Source of the DNA: Paenalicyclobacillus macrosporangiidus
Lineage (GTDB): Bacteria; Bacillota; Bacilli; Alicyclobacillales; Alicyclobacillaceae
Reading direction: 5' to 3'
DNA length: 64,000 nucleotides
Assembly (NCBI RefSeq): GCF_900116805.1
Contig: NZ_FPBV01000003.1
Coordinates: 62,001-126,000, forward strand
Both the position numbers and the translations under genes were made by a program. Each line of letters starts with the position of its first letter. Position 1 is the stretch's first letter. The notes beneath the pieces are model-generated. The model was not told the DNA's origin. It saw nothing but the letters and a program-made list of their open reading frames with translations, and searched no databases. Shown here piece after piece: positions 33,733 to 42,027 of the stretch.

Positions 33733-35196
33733 TCAGCCGCCTGCCGGCCGGAAGTCGTTCCGCACCAGGACCTCTGCGCCGTCTCCGCGGAACGCGACGT
33801 GCCAATCGGGATCGTGCTCCAGGTAGGTCACAATGGGGAATCCGCTCGGGAAGAGGGCCACCTGGAATCCGTACTGGTTCAGCAGGTCGGGACAGTTCCA
33901 CCACACGTTACGGATGGCCAGGTAATCGGAGAACACCGAGTTCTGCAGGTAAATGTCGGTGCGCCCGTCGACGAAGGTCGGCACACCGCGGTAGATCAGG
34001 TAGCCGCCGTACTCGTAGCCATTCACCAGCTTGCCGTTCAGGCCGTGCTCGAGCATCCAATTGACCGCCGCCACCGGATAGGCGCCCGCGTCCATGTGTT
34101 GGTCGACGTCGCCCCGCACGTCGGGCAGGAACCAGAGGAGATAGCCCAGGGTGCCCGCCATGACGATCCCGTTGAAGGCCCGCAGCCACCGTGACGGGTT
34201 GAGCAGCACGCGCCACCAGTCGGCGAGGAGCCGCGCCATCAGGGGAGCGGCGGAGATGCACAGGTACGGGATGAACCGCTGGTACACCAGCGCCACCGCG
34301 AAGCAGCCCCCGAAGTACAGGGTCTCTCGCCAGGGGATGGTGCGGGATCGGCCGAGCAGGATCAGGAAGCACACGATGAGAAACGGCAGAACACCGTATT
34401 TGAACGAATCGATGTGGAAGTTCGGGGAGTGCCACTCCATGATGTTGTCGGTCATCAGGGTGTTGGTGGACAACAGGGCGTACGTGTACGCCTTGATCCC
34501 GTTGGGGTTGATGAGTCCGGCCAACAGGCCTGCGGCGGCCGCGAGCAGCAGCTTCCAGCGCGCACCGCGCGGCAGGGTGAATCCGGTGAAGCGGCCAATG
34601 GGCGGGAGGAAGCTGAGCAGGACCTCGAGGAGAAGCATGACGATCCCGATGCTCGACGACCCGTGCGCATTCGCCCACACGAGCATCAGGGGCGGCACCA
34701 GCCACAGCACCCGCGTCGCGCCCTCGCGCACCCGCTGCAGGATCCACAGGAAGACAGAGAACATCATGTAGGAGACCATCTGCGGACGCATCGTCCAGAA
34801 GATGAGCGGCACGAGGGTGGCGGCGATGGCCGCGAGGGCCGCCATCACCCGGTGGCCGTGGCTCACCCGGGTGCCGATGCGGTACAACACCAGCACGGTG
34901 ACGGTATGAATGGCCACCTGCATTACCCACGGGCCCGCGAATCCGAAATGATTCGCGAGCCAGGCGAAGACGACCTCGAACAGCCACTCCTGGGTCACCC
35001 ACGGCTGGCCATGGGCCGTCCAGGAGAACGGATCGGTGGTCGGCACCACGTGATGCTGCAGCATGTAGCGCCCCGCGCCCAGGTGCCATGGGGTATCGGG
35101 ATCGTTGTACGGATGCATCTGGTAGACGGCGAAACCGACGAGCCACATCCACAGCGCGAGGCGCTCGGTGGCGAACCAACGCTGCCCGCGTCGCAT
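33733..35196 (-). CDS. Polytopic membrane protein (GT39/PMT-like N-terminal pattern)
   Basis: About 487 residues with about ten hydrophobic helices. The first external loop reads NDPDTPWHLGAGRYM and PFSWTAHGQPWVTQEWLFEV, a motif of lipid-linked-sugar mannosyltransferase-like membrane proteins. The C-terminal extracytoplasmic part (GVPTFVDGRTDIYL) is soluble. It probably modifies or moves a surface glycan, but no activity is demonstrated by sequence. ATG 35196 has GAGGGGG 6 nt upstream. It stands alone between the GH18 gene and the dehydrogenase. Confidence 0.72.
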   Translation of the reverse strand: MRRGQRWFATERLALWMWLVGFAVYQMHPYNDPDTPWHLGAGRYMLQHHVVPTTDPFSWTAHGQPWVTQEWLFEVVFAWLANHFGFAGPWVMQVAIHTVTVLVLYRIGTRVSHGHRVMAALAAIAATLVPLIFWTMRPQMVSYMMFSVFLWILQRVREGATRVLWLVPPLMLVWANAHGSSSIGIVMLLLEVLLSFLPPIGRFTGFTLPRGARWKLLLAAAAGLLAGLINPNGIKAYTYALLSTNTLMTDNIMEWHSPNFHIDSFKYGVLPFLIVCFLILLGRSRTIPWRETLYFGGCFAVALVYQRFIPYLCISAAPLMARLLADWWRVLLNPSRWLRAFNGIVMAGTLGYLLWFLPDVRGDVDQHMDAGAYPVAAVNWMLEHGLNGKLVNGYEYGGYLIYRGVPTFVDGRTDIYLQNSVFSDYLAIRNVWWNCPDLLNQYGFQVALFPSGFPIVTYLEHDPDWHVAFRGDGAEVLVRNDFRPAGG

Positions 35197-35289
35197 GATC
35201 ATCCCCCTCAGCCAGTGCGCACCCCGCCGGAGTGCGGATGAGGACAAAGCAGGATCATCATACCATACGGCGCGGGCGGCGGGGCCGCC

Positions 35290-36348
35290 TCACACCTCAA
35301 TCAACGCCTTGATGGCCCCCGCCTCCGGCCGGGTGATGGCCGGAAAGGCCTCGGGCACGTCGTCGAAGGCGATGTGATGCGTCACGTACCGGGACACGTC
35401 GACGAAGCCGTCCCGGACGGCGCCGTGCACGGTCTCGAAGTCCTCCCGGGTGGCGTTGCGGCTGCTCAGGATCGTCAGCTCCCGCTTGTGAAACTCGGGA
35501 TCGGACAGCGGCACGTCGCCGTTGACCAGGCCCACGTACACCAGGGTCCCGCCGTGGGCGGCATATTGTACGGCGTCCGCCATGGATCGGGCATTGCCGG
35601 TGGCATCGAAGACCACCTCCGGGAAGGCCCCTTCCGTGAGGTCCGCCAGCGCCGCCTGGACGCCGGCCGTCTGCGAGCCACCCCCGGCCCTATTCGTCAG
35701 CGCGCCCGCGTCCACCGTCTCGTCGGCGTGGGCAAACGTCCGCGCGGCGGCCAATCGGTCGCCGCTGATGTCCATCGCGATCACGCGGGCGCCCCGCCGC
35801 TTGGCGAACGCCATCACGCCGAGGCCGATGGGCCCCGCACCGACGACGAGGGCGGTCTGCCCAGACCCGATGCCGGATCGGCGGACGGCGTGGGCGCCGA
35901 TGGCGAGGGGCTCGAGCACCGCCGCCTGGTCGAGCGTCAACCCCGCCGCCGGAAACACGTGCGTCGCGGGCACCGCCAGGACCTCCACCATCCCGCCGTC
36001 GGTGTGCACACCGAGCACCTGCAACCGCGCGCAGCAGTTCGTCCGGCCGCTCCGGCAGGCCGCGCACTCGCCGCAGTGCAGATACGGGATCACCGACACC
36101 GCATCCCCGGTCCGCAGCCCGGTGGCGCGGGCTTCCGCATCGCCGATGTCGGCGATGGTCCCGGCCAACTCGTGCCCCAGCACGCGCGGGTACGTGAAGT
36201 ACGGCTGCCGGCCGTGAAACGCGTGGATGTCCGTCCCGCAGATGCCGACGCGGCGGATGCGGACGAGGACCTCGCCCGTCCGTCGCGCCGGTTCCGGTAC
36301 ATCGTCGGCGACGAAACGCCCGGGTGCTTGGCATGTGATGCGCTTCAT
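35290..36348 (-). CDS. Zinc-binding alcohol dehydrogenase (sorbitol/threonine dehydrogenase type)
   Basis: The 352-residue medium-chain dehydrogenase has the catalytic-zinc Cys in VGICGTDIHAFHG, the His-Glu in LGHELAGTI, the four structural-zinc cysteines in CGECAACRSGRTNCC and the NAD-binding VVGAGPIGLGVMAFAKRRGA. It should oxidise a sugar alcohol, sugar acid or threonine-like substrate. The overall pattern suggests an L-gulonate/galactonate-5-dehydrogenase or Tdh relative. ATG 36348 has a GAGAGGGGGATGG site. No sugar-acid genes are adjacent. Confidence 0.87.
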   Translation of the reverse strand: MKRITCQAPGRFVADDVPEPARRTGEVLVRIRRVGICGTDIHAFHGRQPYFTYPRVLGHELAGTIADIGDAEARATGLRTGDAVSVIPYLHCGECAACRSGRTNCCARLQVLGVHTDGGMVEVLAVPATHVFPAAGLTLDQAAVLEPLAIGAHAVRRSGIGSGQTALVVGAGPIGLGVMAFAKRRGARVIAMDISGDRLAAARTFAHADETVDAGALTNRAGGGSQTAGVQAALADLTEGAFPEVVFDATGNARSMADAVQYAAHGGTLVYVGLVNGDVPLSDPEFHKRELTILSSRNATREDFETVHGAVRDGFVDVSRYVTHHIAFDDVPEAFPAITRPEAGAIKALIEV

Positions 36349-36410
36349 GATCCATCCCCCTCTCCGTCTCTGTCGAACATTCTAACCCATTCGACAACGT
36401 TGGCGGGGAT

Positions 36411-36451
36411 GAAAGAAAGAAGCAGGAGCCGGGGAACCCCGTACGGGCTCC
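36411..36451 (-). terminator. Rho-independent terminator of the cupredoxin gene
   Basis: On the minus strand GGAGCC pairs with GGCTCC, with an inner GGGG/CCCC stem, followed by a T-rich run (TGCTTCTTTCTTTC). It begins just after the cupredoxin stop codon. Confidence 0.7.
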
Positions 36452-36453
36452 CC

Positions 36454-36885
36454 TCACCCTCGCTTCGGCACCACGACGAGATACGCCTCCATCGGCCCCT
36501 CGTGGGCCGCGTCCGCGTGAGCGGTGCACAGCAGGCGGAAGAAGCCCGGCTTGTCCGCCTGGAAGCGCAGCACCGTCTCCTCGTTCCGATGGACGACGCC
36601 CTTCAGGTTGTAGCCTTCCAGGACAAACGGGTGATCGTGACCCTTGAGGCCGAACAGGTGCAACTCGACGTCGTCCCCTTCGGTGGCCACGTACACCGCA
36701 GGATCGAACCGGTACACCTGTTTTTCCGATCCGTCGGCCTGCTTCGCCGTGATCTCGTTGGTCACCACCCGGTAGGACACGGTCGCGGCATGCGCGGCGG
36801 CCTGGGGGGCCATCGCGGCGCCCAACCAGACGGCGGCAGCGGCCGCGGCGAGGCGCGGCCACGTTCTGGCTTGCCGTTGAAACAT
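36454..36885 (-). CDS. Exported cupredoxin-domain protein
   Basis: About 143 residues: a signal peptide (to about residue 32, ending AAAHA) followed by a single cupredoxin domain. Copper ligands are recognisable: His in GHDHPFVLEGY and the C-terminal Cys-x2-His...Met set in LLCTAHADAAHEGPMEAY. It should bind one copper outside the membrane and act in electron transfer or copper handling. ATG 36885 is chosen because GAGGG sits 6 nt upstream. No oxidase or copper exporter gene is adjacent; a 12-bp palindrome upstream may be regulatory. Confidence 0.8.
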   Translation of the reverse strand: MFQRQARTWPRLAAAAAAVWLGAAMAPQAAAHAATVSYRVVTNEITAKQADGSEKQVYRFDPAVYVATEGDDVELHLFGLKGHDHPFVLEGYNLKGVVHRNEETVLRFQADKPGFFRLLCTAHADAAHEGPMEAYLVVVPKRG

Positions 36886-36946
36886 GTGCATCCCTCACCC
36901 TGTCCCGCCCGCGAGGAGCGGGTTTGGTCGCCCCGGTCGGGGCCCT

Positions 36947-36958
36947 TCCTGTACAGGA
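36947..36958. promoter_or_regulatory. 12-bp palindrome upstream of the cupredoxin gene
   Basis: TCCTGTACAGGA is a perfect palindrome about 62 bp before the cupredoxin start. A metal-responsive repressor could bind such a site, but no regulator gene is adjacent. Confidence 0.35.
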
Positions 36959-37022
36959 TGCACTTTCCAGATCGATTCCATGCACGGCGGGATGCGCCGC
37001 CATCGGTGAGCGCGGCCCGGGT

Positions 37023-38795
37023 TCAGCGGGCGGCGCCGCCCGCGGCCCCCGTCCCCACCGCGTCGACGGCGGATTTCCGATGCAGTTCGGCGTACAGGCC
37101 ACCCCGGGCCAGGAGCGCCTCGTGGGTGCCTTCTTCCACGATGCGGCCCTGATGGAGGACGACGATGCGGTCCGCGTGCCGGATGGTCGACAGCCGGTGC
37201 GCGATGACGAGCGTGGTGCGGTTCTTCGCGACCGCCTCCAGCCCCGTCTGAACCAGGGCCTCCGTCTGACTGTCCAGGTTGGCCGTCGCTTCGTCGAGGA
37301 TGAGGATGGGCGGATTGAGCGCGACGATGCGGGCGAAGGAGATCAACTGCCGCTCGCCCATCGACAGGTTGGCCCCTTTGGCGAACAGGCGCGTCTGGTA
37401 GCCGTCGGGCAGCCGTTCAATCACCTCGTGTGCCCCGACCGCCTTGGCGGCCGCCACCACCGCCTCATCGGAGATGTCCGAGCGGAACAGGCGGATGTTG
37501 TCCGCAACCGTGCCGGTGAACAGATGCACCTCCTGCTGCACCAGGCCGACGATGCGGTGCAAATCCGCCAGCCGCAGACGGCGGATGTCGATCCCGTCGA
37601 TGGTGATGCGCCCTTCCTGCGGATCGTAAAACCGCGTCAAGAGGCTCATCAGGGAACTCTTGCCGGCGCCGGTGGCCCCGACGAAGCCGACGAACGCCCC
37701 GGCCGGTACGGTGAAGGACACGCCGTGCAGCACGGGCCGTCCGGGCGTGTAGGCGAAGGTGATGTCCTCGAAGCGGACCTCGCCGCGGATGGGCGGCAAC
37801 GCCTCCAGCGCGACGGGATGGACGGGCTCCGCCACGTCCGGCTGGACGGCCAGCACCTTGCCGATACGATCCGCCGCGACGATGGTCGACTGCAGAGTGT
37901 TCCACTGCTGCGTGATGCTGTTGATGGGTTGGAAGAACTGCCGGATGTAGGTGATGAACGCATACAGGGTGCCGAAGGGGATGGCGTGCTGAAGCACGGC
38001 CCATCCCCCGACCCACACCACCGCGGCCACCGCCACGTTGCCGAGCAGCTCGAAGGTGCGGTTGAACAGCACCGACAGCCGGTACTCGGCGATGCTCGCG
38101 CGGCGATGCAGCCCGTTGAGCTGTGCGAAGGCGCCCGCCTGCCGCTCCTCCTGGTGGAAGATCTGGATGATCCGCATCCCGGCCAGGTTTTCGGCGAGAA
38201 AGGCGATGATGTTCGACAGCCGGGTGCGGGTGGTCTGATAGCGTTCGCGCAGACGGCGGCGAAACGCCAGCGAGATGGCGAACAGAACGGGGATGAGCCC
38301 CATGCAGTAGGTGGCGATGCGCACGTCGAGCTGGTACATGGCTACGACAATCAACACCAGGGACAGGCCGTCACGCACCATGCTCAAGAAGAAGTTGGTG
38401 AAAAACTGGCTCACCGTCTCCGTGTCGCTCGACACGTTGGTCACCAGCCGGCCGACGGCGTTGGTGTCGAAAAAGCGCATCGACTGCCGCTCGATGTGCG
38501 AGAACAGGGCGATGCGAATCTTGCGGACCACGCTCTGCCCCGCGTACTGCAGCAATTGCACCTGGGTGTAGTTGGCCGCCAGGCCCGCCACCGCCACCAA
38601 CAGGTACAGCCCCGCGATGTCCATCAACCCGTGCAGGTTCGGGGCGGGACCGGTGATGTCCTGATCGATGGCGATCTTCACCAGATACGGCTGCAGCACC
38701 GACGTTCCGTTGTACACCAGGACAAGCAGGATGACGCCGACGAAGTGCCACACATATCCCCGGGCGTAGGGCAAGAGGCGCATCAGGCTGTTCAC
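37023..38795 (-). CDS. ABC exporter subunit, canonical Walker B half (BmrD/YheH-like)
   Basis: The 590-residue half-transporter has six N-terminal membrane helices and a C-terminal ATPase: Walker A GATGAGKSS, an ABC signature altered to LSMGERQ, Walker B plus catalytic Glu in ILILDEATANLD and H-loop IAHRLST. It pairs with the upstream gene (4-bp overlap). In this heterodimeric type, the degenerate signature here faces the degenerate Walker B of the partner, leaving one active ATP site. It should export drugs or lipids. Confidence 0.88.
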   Translation of the reverse strand: MNSLMRLLPYARGYVWHFVGVILLVLVYNGTSVLQPYLVKIAIDQDITGPAPNLHGLMDIAGLYLLVAVAGLAANYTQVQLLQYAGQSVVRKIRIALFSHIERQSMRFFDTNAVGRLVTNVSSDTETVSQFFTNFFLSMVRDGLSLVLIVVAMYQLDVRIATYCMGLIPVLFAISLAFRRRLRERYQTTRTRLSNIIAFLAENLAGMRIIQIFHQEERQAGAFAQLNGLHRRASIAEYRLSVLFNRTFELLGNVAVAAVVWVGGWAVLQHAIPFGTLYAFITYIRQFFQPINSITQQWNTLQSTIVAADRIGKVLAVQPDVAEPVHPVALEALPPIRGEVRFEDITFAYTPGRPVLHGVSFTVPAGAFVGFVGATGAGKSSLMSLLTRFYDPQEGRITIDGIDIRRLRLADLHRIVGLVQQEVHLFTGTVADNIRLFRSDISDEAVVAAAKAVGAHEVIERLPDGYQTRLFAKGANLSMGERQLISFARIVALNPPILILDEATANLDSQTEALVQTGLEAVAKNRTTLVIAHRLSTIRHADRIVVLHQGRIVEEGTHEALLARGGLYAELHRKSAVDAVGTGAAGGAAR

Positions 38796-40585
38796 GCGGT
38801 CACCCCCTGTTCCGTCTCCTGCAGACGGTACATGTCCGCATAGATGCCGCCTTGGCGCAGCAGGTCCTCATGGGTCCCCTGCTCGGCGACGGTCCCGCCC
38901 TCCAGGACGACAATCCAGTCCGCATGGCGCACCGCCGAGAGCCGATGCGCGATGATGAGGGTCGTCCTGCCGCGGCGCACCCGCCGGATGTTGGCGATGA
39001 TCTGCTTCTCCGTGTTCATGTCCACGGCGGACAGGCTGTCGTCGAGGATGAGAATTGGGGCGTCCTTCAGCAAGGCCCGGGCGATGGCCGCCCGCTGGCG
39101 CTGTCCGCCGGAGAGGGTCACGCCCCGCTCGCCGACGAGGGTGTCGAGCCCGTCCGGGAACGTCTCCAGCACCTCCGTGAAGGCGGCGTTCCGCACCGCC
39201 TCCAGGATCTCCTCCCGGGTGGCGTCCGCTTTCGAAAAGGCGATGTTCTCGCCGATGGTCGTCGAGAACAGGAAGCCGTCCTGCGGCACGTACGAGATGG
39301 CCTCGCGCAGGCTCCGCAGGGTGACGGTCCGCACGTCGTGTCCGTCGATGAACACCGATCCCGGCGGGGGATCGAAGATGCGCGGCAACAGGTTGACCAG
39401 GGTGGTCTTGCCGGAAGCGGTCCGCCCGACGATGCCGAGCGTCTGTCCGGGACGCACCCGGATCCGCACGTCGTGCAGGGCCGGGTGGGTGCCGTCCGGG
39501 TAGGTGAACGCATCGAGATGGATCACCACCTCTCCCTGCACCCGCCCCAACGGCGCGGCCCCGGGTTCGTCGCGGATGTCCGGCACCTCGGTCAGCAGCA
39601 CCTCCAAACGCTGCAGCGACGCGGAGGCCCGCTGAAAATAGTTGAAGACATAGCCCATCTCCTGCAGGGGCGTGATGAGCATCGCCAGGTACAGGGTGAA
39701 CGCGACGAACGACCCGAGCGGGATTTCCCGGGTGATCGTCAGGAAGCCCCCGTACAACAGGGCGATCACGAACGCGAGCGACCCCATGAACGGGATGAGC
39801 GACTGCATCAAGGCGCTGCGCCGGAAGACGCCCATCTGGCGGCGGACGATGGCGTCGACGCGCTCCGTGAACCGCCGCTGCTCCACCTCCTCGTTGGCGG
39901 TGGCCTTGATGAGGCGAATGGCGGTCAGGCTCTCCTCCGTCAGGTCGGCCATGTCGGACAGCGCCTCCTGGGCCTGCCGCGTCGCGTTGCGGATGCGCGG
40001 CCCGAGCCACCCGACGAGGAACGGCACGAACACAATCGGGATCATGCTCACCAGCGTCAGCTTGACGCTCACCGTACGAAACGTCATCACCAGCGTCGAC
40101 GCCAACAGGAAGACGGCATTCGTCAGGATGTTCAGGCCGCCCGAGAGGGCGTCCCGGACGGATCGGACGTCGTTCAAGGCGTGGTTGAGGAGATCACCGA
40201 TGCTGCGCTGCCGGAAGTAGGCCGTCGACAGGGTCTCCCAGTGCAGGAACAGCTTTCGGCGCAGCTCGTACTCGAACTGCCGCCCGAGCATGCCGTTTCG
40301 CATCTGCCCGAATCCGTACAGGACCACGTAGCCAATCCCGACGACGGCCAACAGGGCGGTGTCGTGCCACAGCGTGCGGCCGTCCACGCGCCCGGCCTGA
40401 AGCGCATCCGTAAACTCGCCCAGCAGATGCGGAAACTGCACCATCACGATTTCGGACAGGATGATGGACAGGATGGAGACGAGGTACGCCCAGCGATGCC
40501 GAACCAAATACTGTTTGAGGAGTTGACGCGGGTTGTCCAATCGGATGCCCCCTCCCTGCGCCGCCACGGGCGTTCGGGACGGCAT
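38792..40585 (-). CDS. ABC exporter subunit, degenerate Walker B half (BmrC/YheI-like)
   Basis: The 597-residue half-transporter has six membrane helices, Walker A GRTASGKTT and a normal signature LSGGQRQR. Its Walker B reads ILILDDSLSAVD, with Asp in place of the catalytic Glu. That replacement is the hallmark of the BmrC-like partner in Bacillus heterodimeric exporters. The start is ATG 40585 with a modest AGGGTGA site. A TTG at 40540 with a very strong GGGAGGGGG is an alternative. A TAAAAT lies at about 40600. Confidence 0.87.
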   Translation of the reverse strand: MPSRTPVAAQGGGIRLDNPRQLLKQYLVRHRWAYLVSILSIILSEIVMVQFPHLLGEFTDALQAGRVDGRTLWHDTALLAVVGIGYVVLYGFGQMRNGMLGRQFEYELRRKLFLHWETLSTAYFRQRSIGDLLNHALNDVRSVRDALSGGLNILTNAVFLLASTLVMTFRTVSVKLTLVSMIPIVFVPFLVGWLGPRIRNATRQAQEALSDMADLTEESLTAIRLIKATANEEVEQRRFTERVDAIVRRQMGVFRRSALMQSLIPFMGSLAFVIALLYGGFLTITREIPLGSFVAFTLYLAMLITPLQEMGYVFNYFQRASASLQRLEVLLTEVPDIRDEPGAAPLGRVQGEVVIHLDAFTYPDGTHPALHDVRIRVRPGQTLGIVGRTASGKTTLVNLLPRIFDPPPGSVFIDGHDVRTVTLRSLREAISYVPQDGFLFSTTIGENIAFSKADATREEILEAVRNAAFTEVLETFPDGLDTLVGERGVTLSGGQRQRAAIARALLKDAPILILDDSLSAVDMNTEKQIIANIRRVRRGRTTLIIAHRLSAVRHADWIVVLEGGTVAEQGTHEDLLRQGGIYADMYRLQETEQGVTA

Positions 40586-40648
40586 TTCGTCACCCTATGT
40601 ATTTTAACAGCGGAAACATCTCCGGGAAAGGCGAAAGGAAGGGGGCGG

Positions 40649-42004
40649 TCACCGAACGCCCTCTTCCAACCGCGCCCGCAGCGCCGCCTGCGCCGACTCG
40701 TACCCCGGCTTGCCGAGCAGGGCGAACATGTTGGTCTTGTAGGCCTCCACCCCCGGCTGATCGAACGGGTTGACGCCCAGCAAGAGCCCGCTCACCGCGC
40801 ACGCCAACTCGAAGAAATAGAAGAGCTCGCCCAGCGACCGCGCGCTGCGGTCGGCGACCCGGATGCGCAGGTTCGGCACCCCGCCGTCGGCGTGCGCCAA
40901 TTGCGTGGCGATGCGCGCCTGATCATTGATCCACGACAGGTCCCTGCCTGCCAGGTACGCCAGGCCATCTTCCACACCCGCCACGGCGGGGAGGGAGACG
41001 GATTCTCCCGGATGATCCAGCGTGATCACCGTCTCGAACAGGTTCCGCGCGCCTTCCTGGATGAACTGGCCGAGCGAGTGCAGGTCCGTGGTGTACGCCA
41101 CCGAGGCCGGGAACAGGCCCTTGTGGTCCTTGCCCTCGCTCTCGCCGAACAACTGTTTCCACCATTCCGCAAAGCTGCGCAGCGCCGGCTCGTAAAAGGC
41201 CAGCACCTCCAGCGCTTTGCCCTTGCGGTGCAGGGCGTTGCGGACGGCCGCGTAGCGGTACGCCGGGTTGTCGTCCAGCCGGTCCGTCGCGAGGGCCTCC
41301 TCCGCCGCTCGGGCCCCCTCCAACAGTTCCGCAACCGGCACCCCGGCTGCCGCGAGCGGCAGCAGGCCGACGGGCGTCAGGACCGAGTAGCGGCCGCCCA
41401 CGTCGTCTGGGATGACGAACGTCTTCAGCCCCTCCGCCTCCGCGAACCGGCGCAGGGCCCCGCGCACCCGGTCCGTCGTGACATAGATGCGGCGGCGCGC
41501 CTCCTCCGGGCCCACCTGCTCTTCCAGCCAAGCCCGCAGGACGCGGAACGCCACGGCCGGCTCCGTGGTGGTGCCCGACTTCGAGATCACGTTGATGCAG
41601 ACGCGTTTGCCCGCGAGGACCCGTAGCAGATCGGCGAGGGCCGGAGCGCTCAGGTGGTTGCCCGCGAAGTACACCTCCGGCCCGCCCCGCACCGCGCGCG
41701 GCAGTTGATTGAAATACTCCGGCAGACACCACTCCAGGGCCGCGCGGGCGCCCAGGTACGATCCCCCGATGCCCACCACCACCAGCGCGTCCGCCTGCTC
41801 CTGGATGGCGGTCGCCGCGGTGAGCAGCGGTTCTATCCCGTCGCGCAACGTCTCACTCGGCAGATGCAGCCACCCGAGAAAATCCGCCCCTGGCACGTCT
41901 CCGGCGTGCAGGCGGCGGTGGATGTCGGAGACAAACGGCTGCAATTGGCGCCATTCCGATTCGCTCACGGCCCCTTCGGCAAAACGCAGATCCAATTCGA
42001 CCAT
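40649..42004 (-). CDS. pgi: Glucose-6-phosphate isomerase
   Basis: The 451-residue enzyme has the sugar-phosphate-binding VVVGIGGSYLGARAALEW, VISKSGTTTEP, the VGGRYSVLTPVGLLPLA signature and the C-terminal NPFDQPGVEAYK motif. It interconverts glucose-6-phosphate and fructose-6-phosphate in glycolysis. ATG 42004 follows GGAGGGG. Length fits the bacillary type. It stands between the ABC pair and the nhaC gene and may be transcribed with nhaC (23-nt gap). Confidence 0.95.
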   Translation of the reverse strand: MVELDLRFAEGAVSESEWRQLQPFVSDIHRRLHAGDVPGADFLGWLHLPSETLRDGIEPLLTAATAIQEQADALVVVGIGGSYLGARAALEWCLPEYFNQLPRAVRGGPEVYFAGNHLSAPALADLLRVLAGKRVCINVISKSGTTTEPAVAFRVLRAWLEEQVGPEEARRRIYVTTDRVRGALRRFAEAEGLKTFVIPDDVGGRYSVLTPVGLLPLAAAGVPVAELLEGARAAEEALATDRLDDNPAYRYAAVRNALHRKGKALEVLAFYEPALRSFAEWWKQLFGESEGKDHKGLFPASVAYTTDLHSLGQFIQEGARNLFETVITLDHPGESVSLPAVAGVEDGLAYLAGRDLSWINDQARIATQLAHADGGVPNLRIRVADRSARSLGELFYFFELACAVSGLLLGVNPFDQPGVEAYKTNMFALLGKPGYESAQAALRARLEEGVR

Positions 42005-42027
42005 CTCGACCCCTCCGTTTCCACGGC

